From: Portulaca oleracea | Taxonomy: Eukaryota > Streptophyta > Magnoliopsida > Caryophyllales > Portulacaceae | Direction of reading: 5' to 3' | DNA: 64,000 nucleotides | Assembly: GCA_029582165.1 (NCBI GenBank) | Contig: CM055886.1 | Coordinates: 28,633,169 to 28,697,168, forward strand | Shown: positions 49,041-59,594 of the stretch, in pieces | Layout: every line of letters begins with the position of its first letter | Numbering within the stretch: the stretch's first letter is position 1 | The notes under the pieces: generated by a model | Seen by the model: the letters and a program-made list of their open reading frames with translations, nothing else | What the model was told of the DNA's origin: nothing | Databases searched by the model: none | Position numbers and translations under genes: made by a program

Positions 49041-49204
49041 TGTCTTTACTTTTATATCTTTATTTTTTTTCATTTATCTTTATCTTTATTTATTTTATTT
49101 TATTTACTAGTATTATCTATTTTTATTATTATCACTATTATTATCTTTTACTAGTATTGTCACTAAATATTTACATGTCATCTATTCATAAACCTGTATA
49201 TTTT

Positions 49205-49600
49205 CAGGTAAATGATTATATCAAGTCTGGACAGCTTCGAGTAACAAAGTCAGCATCGGACTACCTCCGAACAATTTTCAATATTCAAGCTACCCTTGAA
49301 TAGTTAAGCCTGGACAGCCTCCAGCAACTAAGTCAACATCGGACTACCTCCGTCAATTTCCAGCATTCAAGCTACCCTTGAATCGTCGAAGCCTGGACTA
49401 CCTCCAGCAATTTCAAGCAGACTACCTCCGGATATCATCCAAGTGTTCGGGCTACCCCCGAGAAATTCATCAAAGTCTGGACTACCCCTAGCATTTCCAG
49501 ACCGGACTACCTCCGACCACACTTCAGCTCAATCGGATCACCTTCGACCAATTTTTGGCTCATTCGGGCAAATCCACGAAAATCCACTAGACTAACTCCA
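49205..49600 (+). repeat. Element A tandem region (GGACTACCTCCG motif)
   Basis: Degenerate units built on GGACTACCTCCG, GGCTACCCCCGA and AAGCCTGGAC. The array ends about 45 bp before the PPT, the same position as the arrays of elements B and C. Confidence 0.85.
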
Positions 49601-49646
49601 ATAGTCTCAAGGTATACTTTGACTTTCGTCTTACTCAGACTCAGTC

Positions 49647-49661
49647 AAAGTGGGGGCTAAC
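49647..49661 (+). other. Polypurine tract of element A
   Basis: AAAGTGGGGGCTAAC immediately before the 3' LTR; same core as in B and C. Confidence 0.9.
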
Positions 49662-52225
49662 TGTAGACACCAAAAATAGTACCCAACAAGCACCTCGAGG
49701 ATTTCGGACTTGTTAGAGTCATCGTGGACTTTGGAGTATATAGGCACCCCATGGATCCAAATGAATCAGGCCTAAGAAGCTCCCTTGCGAGTCCAGTACT
49801 TGAGGTCCCTCGTGGATTCCGTACCCAGGTGCTTCGCAGATCTCGTACCCGGGTCAAGGTCAACTCTCGGCCAAAGTCAACTCTTGATCAAGTCAAGGCA
49901 AAGCTAACCGTGATGGTCAACTTTTGGTCAAAGTCAACTCTTGGTCAAGTCAAAGTCAACTTAAGAATCCCCGTGGATTTTTCAGAAATTTTCATACTTG
50001 ATAAAGAATCTCGCGAATTTGTCAGTCCAAGCCCAGCAAAATCTCGCGGATTTGTCAGCCTCAGTCCAGGAAAATCCTCGCGGATTTGTCAGGCCAACCC
50101 AGGAAAAATCCTGGCGGATTTGTCAGGTCAGTCTAGAAAAATCCTGGCGGATTTGCGGGCACCAAGAAGATCGCAGATTTTGCGAGCGATCCGAGAACTC
50201 CTCGCGGATTTCTGCATTTTGGGCTCAGACAAATTCTCGCGGATTTCTGCATTTTTTTGCCCAGACAAATTCTCACGGATTTCTGTATTTTTGGGCTCAG
50301 ACAAATTTTCGCGGATTTCTACATTTTTTCGGCCCGGACAAGTTTCTCGCGGATTTCTGCATTTTTGGCTCAGACAAATCCTCACGGATTTCTGCATTTT
50401 TGGCCCAGATAAATTCTCGCGGATTTCTGCATTTTTGGCCCGGACAACATTTTCGCGGATTTCTGCATTTTTGGCCCGGACAACATTTTAGCGGATTTCT
50501 ACATTTTTGGCCTGGACAGATTTTTGCGGACTTTTGCATTTTTTGGCCTGGACAGATTCTCGCGGATTTTAGCATTTTTGGCCTGGACAGATTCTCGTGG
50601 ATTTTGCATTTTTTTGGCCTGGACAGGTTCTTGCGGATTTTTGCATTTTAGGCTCAGACACATTCTCGCGGATTTCATTCCCCAACCCATAGGAAATTCT
50701 GGCAGATCCAGTCTGCCAGCCCAGTCCTGGTACAGATCCTGGCGGATCCAATTTTCTGCCCAGCAGAGATCCTGGCGGATTTCAGGATTGGGCTGAGTGG
50801 ATCCTCGCGGATCATGACAGGTCGGCCCAACATCAGCTCCTCGCAGATCCATGCCAAATCAACCCGATGAGTCTTTGAAAATTTCTAAGTATTATTCCAG
50901 AAGGGAAGTCTTCGCGGATTCAGTCAAAAGGCGCCCTTTTCAAGTCAAGAATGGCAGTTCACATAGTCAAAAGAACCGCTTCCTCCCCACTATCCCCACC
51001 ATGGAGAATCTCGCGGATTTCCAGGAATGAGAGCCCTCCTGCAACTGTTTGCAACCTCCACAGGAGAAGTTTATATAAATGATCATCGGTGAACAATTGG
51101 GGGAGGGGAAGAGTGGGGTGTAGGTGCATTTTTAGAAATTATCAACACAAAAGTGAATCTACAAACACACTTTTTTGGGAAGAATCCTCGCGGATTTTGG
51201 AAGAGTGCCACTGCCCGGATTTGCGTGATACATCGAGAAAGTCAAGTTTAATCAAGGAAAATCCTCGCGGATCCGCTAGGATTTGGTATACTTTTTCCTT
51301 CTGTTTTGTTGGGTTTTCTCTGATTTGTACTCATGTAGCGCTCTTCCCCGCCCGCTGTAACTTTTCTTTTCTTTCTTTAGATGTTTGTTTAATTCATGAC
51401 TTTTCGTATGCATTAATTTTAAAATTTGGTGACAGCTTTGTTTTCTTAAGTTTTCTTTTTTCTTTTATTAAACCAAAACCCGATGAAGTAAGGCCGTTTT
51501 GACGGGCGGTGTAGGAGCAACCCTCCTACACTCGTATCTTTAACCCCGAATCCGCTTCTTTGGTTCGTGGAACGTGGAGTTCTTTTTATCTTGGTTTTGT
51601 CAATTTTCACAAAATTGACTGGCGACTCCGTCTTTTAATTATTTCACGCATGTTAAAATATTCCGATTTTATCTAAATTTATTTCGTGACTTTTTTCCTT
51701 TTTTTTTTGAGGCATGCAGATGACTACGAAGCCGGTTCGGGGATGTTCACTATTCGGAAATCCTCGCGGATTTCCGTTTGGTGGGTTCACCCGAAGTACT
51801 CCGTAAGTCCGCTGATGAGGTGTCTTGGGTCAGACAGAGGCTTAGTCAAGTTACACTGTCATGGGATCCTCGCGGATCATCTGGCAGTGGGCTTGATTTA
51901 AGCCCTGTTTGGACTGTCCCAGGGCAGTTCATAGCCTAAAATGGAGGTCCAGGCAGATTCAGGACCAGAGATCCTCGCGGATTTCTGTTTGAAGAACTTG
52001 GACCGACAGTGGGCCGGGTCAATCTGCTAAGTCATAAAAAGAAGAAGCGTTAGGGAATTAAATTTAGTAAAATTAAATATTTTTTTAACAACATGAAATA
52101 ATGAAATCGGCAAAAATAATAATTCGTGCATAAAATAATTAAAAGTGCACCCTAGGAAAAATAAGCAACCCTACGTCGATCGACACTCCGTGGGGGACCG
52201 TGCCCTCCGGGCCGCGGGCCCTACA
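49662..52225 (+). repeat. 3' LTR of element A
   Basis: 2564 bp. Less eroded than the 5' copy. About 12 units of CTCGCGGATTTCTGCATTTT with a GGCCCGGACA-type spacer lie at 50196-50660 (units about 39-41 bp). The 22-base hairpin is at 51755-51776. TATA is near 51069-51080. Confidence 0.95.
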
Positions 52226-52844
52226 AATGGCAAATCAATGCCGAGAGAATTTACCTTAGGCTTTTATTTCCTGCAAATCACAAGCAATTTTGTCAGTTTT
52301 AAAAGAATTAATTTTCAATTCGGATAACTCACCTCGGGTTTTAACCACATGTTGGGATTTGGAAAATGTACGTCTCGATGCCCAATCCTTCAATCCTTGG
52401 AAAGGATCAACGCGTTTTATTGAGTGCACAATGGCCGAACCACCCTTGGAACAAAGCAATCCATGTACTCGAAAATGTGCATGAGGAAGAGGACAAAATC
52501 CCTTCTTACAAGGTCGATCGACCTTCAATTGGAAGGAATCTTTTTTTGTCTTTTTCGGTGCAGCTTTTACAGAGCATGCAGGAGATTGTTGGATACAATA
52601 ATTGTAGTCTCCTTTGGTGGCTCATCGGCCTTTAGCTCCTACCAATGACACTTTGACACGTGGCCAGGTGGGTCGAGCTAGTTTGGCTTATAAATACCAG
52701 GCTATATTCATGCTGCCTTGCTTACTCATTCCAATCGAGCTTCCTCCTCTTAGCTCTCTTCTTTCTCTATTTACAGTTCTTCTTTAGTATCTTGTGTTAT
52801 TTGTATTTAGGAAAGAATAGCTTCTTGGTTGAGAGATCTCCGTC
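52226..52844 (-). mobile_element. Probable continuation of element C after element A
   Basis: After the TSD, CAAATCAATGCCGAGAGA continues the element C array unit that ends at 30467. Beyond about 52260 the sequence is unassigned; its short frames on both strands match nothing I recognise. A plus-strand TATA-like CTTATAAATACC near 52687 could mark a promoter or another LTR. Confidence 0.5.
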
Positions 52845-54895
52845 TGTAACGCCCCCAGATTCATAAACATCGGATTATCGCTAAATACCTTATACCCCAA
52901 AGATTAGTGCTGCGGAAAAATATTCTGAAGGCATTAACGCCGTCTACGTAAGTGGACAAGGCTTATCATACTATCAACATAACCATACATACATCCTAAG
53001 CAAACTCATACTTCATTTACAACAGTTAACATCTTAAACAACAATCCTAGATAAAACACAATTTAGAGTTTACATCCATTCATCAAAATATTTAAAACCA
53101 TCCTATTTTCCAAGAGGGAGAGATTCACAATCCTCATCCAAGCGGGAAAGCTCTTATACTTGTTACCGAACGCCTATCTTAACTGGAATGGACACCTTAA
53201 TTACTTCTTCGGACCAGGGAGCTTGTAGCCCTTGGGGAAACACTTCCTAAAACAAAAATAGAAAACTTCACAAATGAGTTGGCTAAACTCAGTACACATA
53301 CCCCTACGATGTAAACTATTACAGTTCATTTTAGTTCGCGCATTTTTTTAAAATAAGGCATAAAAACTTTAATAACCAAGAAACAAAATAAAATAAACAT
53401 TAACGTCATAAACATCGTCATCATCATCATCATTATAGACCTTAATATAGACCTCAATATAGACTTCATTATAGACCTCATCATAGACGTTGACCAGGTC
53501 GCATGATAGATGTCTATCGACATCAAAAGTACCTCAGTGCGATTAGCACCACATAACAAGAGACCTCATCATTGAAAGAACAAAACCATAAACTTTCCTT
53601 GCATTAAACATCATGAAGTCATCAGCATAAAACATTAGCATCAATAAAACATTCTTGGGAAAGGTAGGCAATATGCGTACCTAAACACATGAAGCTTAAG
53701 CACCAACTTGGACCCGCACGGACTGGAATAGGTGGGCACAACGACCTTTTGAGAACTCTTAAGGAAGAACAACAATCATGAATTAGAAACTAACTTAGAT
53801 AAGAGTAATGAAGAATATCCTAGTAGAGTCCTAGGATTACTTGATACTTAAACTTGCTTCCTAAGGCTCACTCGGAAGGCCCTAACTTCTCCCATAAGTA
53901 TCATATCATTATGCATAAGGACATTCTGGAAAGCTAAGCTCATGTACTACAACTTTCTAGTTATCATGAAGGTTAAAAACATGGTTAAGGAAGGTAAAAA
54001 TCTCTAACACAGAAGGCTGCCAAGGACATACAAGAATGGATACCGATTTTTCCAAAAATCATTACTCGGGTTGTAGACCTCGGTTAGGGACGTGTAAGCT
54101 GTCTATGGAAAGCTTGAAAAATAAAATAAAACTTTTATGTTGATCATAAACTAATTTGGACATGGGGAATGCACGAATTTAGGCTAAGAACACAACAAAA
54201 CCTCTAAAATTTCTGTGCAGAACCTTGAGTACTGGTCGTGATTTGGTAGTCCATAACTTTCACTTCTAATGTCTTATGAGCGCGTAATAGACCATTCCGA
54301 AAAGCTTGCGAAATGTACTACAACTTTTATGTTAATCACTTAAGCTATTAAGATTTCCTTACTATATAAAAATGCTCATGAATCTACTGTCCTTAAAAAA
54401 AAAACATATATAATATGACCTCTATTTTAATCTCGCTCGTATGTGTACTAAGTTTAGCCAACTCATTTGCGAAATTTTCTATTTTTGTTTTAGGAAGTGT
54501 TTCCCAAAAGGCTACAATCCCAGGTCCGAAGAAGTAATTAAGGTATCCATTCCAGTTAAGATAGGAGTTTGGTAACAAGTATAAGAGCTTTCCCGCTTGG
54601 ATGGGGATGGTGAATCTCTCCCTCTTGGAAAATAGGATGGTTTTAAATATTTTGATGAATGGATGTAAACTCTAAATTGTGTTTTATCTAGGATTGTTGT
54701 TTAAGATGTTAACGATTGTAAATGAAGTATGAGTTTGCTTAGGATGTATGTGTATGGTTATGTTGATAGTATGATAAGCCTTGTTCACCTACGTGGACAG
54801 CGGTAATGCCTTCAGAATATTTTTCCGTTGCACTAATCTTTGGGGTATGAGGTATTTAGCGATAATATGATGTTTATGAATCTGGGGGCGTTACA
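52845..54895. mobile_element. 2-kb insertion with 457-bp inverted LTR-like arms
   Basis: Left arm 52845-53301 and right arm 54439-54895 are inverted copies with about 95% identity by eye. The ends are TGTAACGCCCCCAG and CTGGGGGCGTTACA. The flanks CCGTC (52840-52844) and CCGTT (54896-54900) look like a TSD with one change. The ...GGGCGTTACA end matches the 3' end of the solo LTR at 3824, so the arms are probably two 3' portions of a chromovirus-like LTR facing opposite ways. The middle (53302-54438) is non-coding. Confidence 0.75.
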
Positions 54896-55101
54896 CCGTT
54901 GTGCTACCCAACCAGTTGTACAAGAACGTCTGTATGCAAGGACGGTTCAGCAGGAGTAATAACTTATTTGAGGCGATTTTGATGAAGCTCATCACTTAAT
55001 AAATTATTAGTCACAATATTAAAAATTTATTATAATGTTAAGAACCAATCAATTTGATGGATAAATAGTGGATAATGTATATGTATGATAGAGAATTTGT
55101 T

Positions 55102-55455
55102 CTGATACCAAGTGATAGAGAACTGGAAAATAAATAAAAGCTAAAGATACGTATTCAACATTCTTATACTGGATTCATGAAAAGATTAGCATCTCCGTGC
55201 ATAATCAGTAAGGATTTGTATATTTCAATATTTAATATTCAACATCAATGCAGTATGTCATAAAAACTAACAAACCCGTTATTTATAGGTATATAACCTT
55301 CCTAATACCAAAAGTATTAGAAGTAGGAAACTAACATCATATTTTTAATCAAACTAGGAAAGTATAATATTTCTAATAAGTATAGGAAACTTTATAAAAT
55401 TATAAAATATACTAAATATTATTATTTCTAAATATTCTAATTCTACTTTCCATCA
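55102..55455 (-). mobile_element. Copia-type LTR and PBS remnant
   Basis: On the minus strand an LTR ends at 55113 (ends TGATGG...CTATCA), followed by TGGTATCAG (55110-55102), the start of an initiator-Met-tRNA primer-binding site. LTR 55113-55455 is 343 bp. No gag or pol follows, so only the 5' end survives. Confidence 0.6.
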
Positions 55456-55827
55456 ATTACATTCATTTAATTTAGTTATAGTAAAATATTGAAAATACCA
55501 TTGCATAAAAGAAATTGCTCTCATGAGACTATCCCATGCACGGTGAATTTTATACTTTCTCCTTCCTAAATTATCTAGTCACTTCAGCCACAAGCTGCAA
55601 AATCAAGAAAACTTCCACTTTACATTGTTTTAATTCATTGAAAATATAGAAAATTAATAAAATAGTGAATAAAAAAGAAAAATTGAAGAAAAAGGGGTAA
55701 TTAATAAAAGGTTTTTTTTTTTTTTGCTAGACTAGACAACACGGACTAGATAACAAACATGATTAGTACTAATGAAACATAAACAAAATAACAAGAACAC
55801 AAATCTAACACAGACTAGATAATAAAA
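55456..55827. other. AT-rich DNA, nothing recognised
   Basis: Contains a duplicated AACACGGACTAGATAACAAA / AACACAGACTAGATAATAAA phrase (about 55739 and 55808) but no gene. Confidence 0.5.
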
Positions 55828-57995
55828 GGATTTTTGGATGCTAATATACTGAATTTTTGGGGTATTGTATAGTAATGCACTGAACTTTGACCTTGGACAA
55901 AAATGCACTGAACTTTGAGGAATGTTGGACAATAATGCAACCAAAACGATTTTGATGATGACTGACTTAGTGGCGATCTTACGGGGCAGACCGAGAAGAT
56001 AAATTGGCTAAATAATATCTAAATTTATGACATGTCAGCTAATCTACATAAGTAAAGGTGATTTTATACAACTACAACAACAATATCTCTGTGAAAACAC
56101 GTTTAAGGAAATGTGATTTTATGTTTTTTTTTCGCTCTTTTCAAAATTGATTCTCTTTACTTATGTGTAGATTAGCTGACATGTTATAAATTTAAATATT
56201 TTTGGGTCAATTCATCTCCTCCACCTGTTAAGTAGGATTGTCACCAAGTCAGCCACTGCTGGAATCGTTCTGGGTCTGTTATTGTTCAACACCCCCCAAA
56301 GTTCAGTGTATTATTGTCCAACACCCTAAAAGTTCAGTATTTGATAACTGCTTTTCATGACTATGTTTTTGTGGGTTTTCGATAGTGAATTAGGGACAGT
56401 TTTGAGTGCGAACCATGATTTATATTTTGATTTCCCTACTACACTTGGTTTTGTTGGTTGTGATGTAAATTTATAGGTTTTGAGGCCAAAACACCAACGA
56501 TTCCTCAACATTTGACGAGATCGAGTACACCACGGACATCCCCTACTAAATCCCGAACCGTGGTATGAATTTGGATCAAAACGGAGCAAGGAAGGACCGG
56601 GCAGTGGCTACCACGGGCTATCCGTGGGCTGCCCTCCAGTCCGTGGTCGTGTTTTACGTGAGAAGAAATAAAGCCGACAGCAGCATTTTATTGGGCCATT
56701 AGTTCATATCATTCATTCATTTTCATTCGGTCCAACCACCAAAGAGGGAGGTGAGAGGAATTTATTCCATTGGTGTAGCCTTCATTCGGCCCAATTACAA
56801 AAGAAAGAAGTGGGGAGGGCAATTGATATCATTCGGTCAACCATTCATTCATTTTGCTTGGACTTTGCCGAGACCCAAGAAGAAGAGAAAGAAAGCTTGA
56901 GACAGTGAGTACCACTGGGAGGCCGTGGGGAAGGCCACGGTCTGTGGCTGGGCCATGTGCGTGTGCTGGGCGTGCTTTACAAGTAAAAGAGGAAGAGAAG
57001 TTACGGTTATATGATTCATTATTCATCAATCCTTTGTTCTATCATTGATCCTTCCTTCAAGAGAGAAAGAGAGCAACAAAGACTCCCATCTACTCATCTC
57101 CATTAAAAATCAAGACCAAGATCAAGATTGATTCAAGAAGGACGAAGATCAAGATTCGGGAAGAAATTATCGACGTTCGCAAGGAAGACTCCACCCCGGG
57201 ATCAAAAGACTCGACGGTTGTATTCTTCGTAATTATATTTCTTTTCAATTCCTTCTTAGTTTTGAGAATCAATCATGATGTTTGGAACTTGTGTCATGTT
57301 TTCCTTGATAATGAGTGAGTAGTTTCCTTGAATTCTGCAACCCGAAACAATGTAGTTTGATTGATTGTAGTTTATGCATGAATTCTTGATTAGAATCAAT
57401 AGAAGGTTGTGTTTTCTTTGTTTATGAGTGTTCTTTAGGCCTGGAATGCTTGTAATTTGAGATTAACCTGAGAAGTACTGAAAAGTGAATTAGGATAATC
57501 TGACTACCAACTTTTTCACCTAGTTTTGTGAAATTTGAGAACAGAATAACAGACTAGGGAACCTTTTGATAATCAGAATACTTTAGACCTTCAACTTTGA
57601 TTAACTTGAAAAGCGTACGAAAGTTGTAATTTAAGTTAATCGAGGTAATTCTGTTAGCATCGAAAGAGCAGTAGAGTTCTTATGGTTATCGTTCTTGATT
57701 CATTCTTGAATGTATGATTGTGCAAGCTAGGTTTTAATAATCGAACTCGTTGCTAGGTTAGCGTTTCCCTAGAAGTCTTTCTCCCTTGATTGAACCCTAG
57801 ATTATTTCCCTGCTTTATTAGTTTTAGTTATTTTTCTAAAACCTTCGAAAGCCCAAAACCTGGTTAGCTTAGCAATCACATAGAGAGCTAGTTTTCTGCG
57901 TTGCTAATTGAGTCCCTGTGGGATCGACCTTCACGTGCTACTACGTACACCGTGCGCCTGCGGTCTTGTCAGTATATTAGCATCTCCAAAAACCC
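55828..57995. mobile_element. MULE-type MITE split by a solo LTR
   Basis: The left arm from GGATTTTTGGATGCTAATAT (55828 to about 56065) is inverted in 56152-56340, with its outer tip at 57972-57995. A 9-bp TSD with one mismatch, ATAATAAAA / TTAATAAAA (55819-55827, 57996-58004), fits Mutator-like elements. Solo LTR E was inserted inside the right TIR. Confidence 0.82.
56342..57971 (+). mobile_element. Solo LTR E (1.6 kb, Ty3/gypsy Athila/Tat-like)
   Basis: TGATAACTGC...CTTGTCA, inserted in the right arm of the MULE MITE, which gives the boundary independently. The flanks are GTATT / GTATA, or AGTAT on both sides if the ends shift by one base. The 3' end carries GAGTCCCTGTGGGATCGACC, common at the end of such LTRs. 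Hairpins CCACGG-GCTAT-CCGTGG (56611-56627) and CCGTGG-GGAAGG-CCACGG (56923-56940) lie in its 5' part. No coding. Confidence 0.75.
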
Positions 57996-58990
57996 TTAAT
58001 AAAATTAACTTGATAAATTAGTAATTAATATGTTATTGAAATGGTAAAGTGATAAATATTATGAAAAAACAGAATATTAGTTAAAGTGACAAATAAAATA
58101 AGGAGGAGATGTCGAAATTGCATTATAGAACTAAGACCACAAAATATCATGATCTAGATCGGCCTTCAAAGCAGAACGCCCAACAGAAAAATCTCAACTC
58201 ATGAAAACATATAAACATAACATAAACACAATAGGGACTACTTTCCATCAATATGAGTATGACCATTTGAGTCGGTAGGTCTTAGACTGTACTCCCGTGG
58301 GTGTACAACTTGTATTGTTACTCCCGTCATTTAAGGATCCAATAAATATCAATTCTGGCGAAATATTTCACAAAATGGTCTTGTACCTTGTTGGTTGTAG
58401 TGCCCCTAATTATACTCCATGTCACGTTCGAATCCTCCTACATATGTTTTTGATATTTTGTTCCTTCTTTCCAAATTACATTTCTCTTCATTCTTCCAAT
58501 TATTTTCCTCTTCCGCATGAAATATTTAATATTCTTCTTTACATAGATTTTAATTTTAAGAAAAAAAATGTTTGCTAGTAATTCTTTTTTTACTTTCTTT
58601 GCAAATCCTAATTTTTTTTAACAACTTTTTAAAACATTATATAAGTGTTTCACACTCATACAAGGTATGTATAAAATATTAATTTACTTTAGTGTCTATT
58701 AATTTTTTTTCCCTTTTTGTGTATCTCTTATTAGATTATTTTATAAATATGAGTACAAAGTAAAATGATGATTTGCTTAAGTGTTACATTTAATATGTAC
58801 AATGTTTGGTGTGGTTAAGTATCTTAATTAGTTAATGCATAATAGTACAATATTTGGCGTATCTTGTTGATAGCCACATTTATTCTTTTTTTCTTAGTGG
58901 TCATATTTATTAGAAAAACTTGTCGATGACGTCAAAAAACACATATTTATAAAATTTTCTTTTATTATAACGCCTTGAAGTATTCTTAAA
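57996..58990. other. AT-rich DNA, nothing recognised
   Basis: No gene or clear element end. A short ORF at 58297-58578 has no recognisable features. Confidence 0.45.
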
Positions 58991-58997
58991 AAAATTA

Positions 58998-59580
58998 ATC
59001 TGCAAAGGAGTTTGTATTAGCATACAAAATATTTTTTGCTAGTGTACAAAGGAGTTTGTTCTAGTGTGTGGAAGAGTCTTTGTTAGTATGTAATGGAGTT
59101 TTTTTAGTGTGTAAATCAGTCTATGTTAGTGTGCTAATGAGTTTTCGTTACCAAACGGGTTTTTTCTAATGTGCAAATGAGTTTCTGAATGAGTTTTTGT
59201 TAGTATACAAAAGATTCTATGATAGTGTAAGTACTTTTTGTTAATGTGCAAATGAGTTTTTCCTAGTGTGCAAATGAATCTATGTTGGTTTGCAAATGAG
59301 TTTTTGCTACTTTGCAAAGTAATATGTGTTAGTGTGCAAATGAATCTTTATTAGCGTGCAAAGCAATTTACGCTAGTATACGATTAATTACACAATTATA
59401 CGCGAAGGTATCCCACTATAAATTAGTGTTCAAAGGAGCTTATGTTAGTGTTCAAAAGAATATGTGTCGGTGTGCAAATGAGATTATGCTAGTATGTAAA
59501 TGAGTTTGTATTAGCGTGCAAAGGAATGTGTTGTTGAAAAAAGTATGTGTTGGGGCGCAAATGAGTCTATGATAGTAAGT
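58998..59580. repeat. Degenerate tandem array (about 30-35-bp units)
   Basis: Variants of TTAGTGTGCAAATGAGTTT recur roughly 18 times with substitutions and length changes. The array ends just before the family-D LTR. Confidence 0.8.
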
Positions 59581-59594
59581 GTAATAGGAATATA

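Larger units (their letters stand above)
30468..52225 (+). mobile_element. Element A: 21.8-kb Tat/Ogre-like Ty3/gypsy element, gag-only
   Basis: Two LTRs of 2502 and 2564 bp (30468-32969, 49662-52225) share the ends TGTAGACACC...GGGCCCTACA, and a perfect 5-bp TSD AATGG lies at 30463-30467 and 52226-52230. The PBS, gag with Tat/Ogre-type sequence, a tandem region and the PPT (AAAGTGGGGGCTAAC) before the 3' LTR are in the expected order. No protease, RT, RNase H or integrase is recognisable. Without the nested element B (8960 bp) and a 328-bp MITE it is about 12.5 kb, shorter than autonomous Ogre elements, so it looks like a pol-less derivative. It is inserted into the tandem array of element C. 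Confidence 0.93.

Noticed and set aside
48827..49303. Leu/Ile-rich ORF that looks like a membrane protein
   Set aside because: Produced by the (ATT)n tract between two repeat regions of element A.
52256..52866. Several 60-90-aa frames on both strands
   Set aside because: They overlap each other, have no recognisable motif, and lie in the element C remnant.
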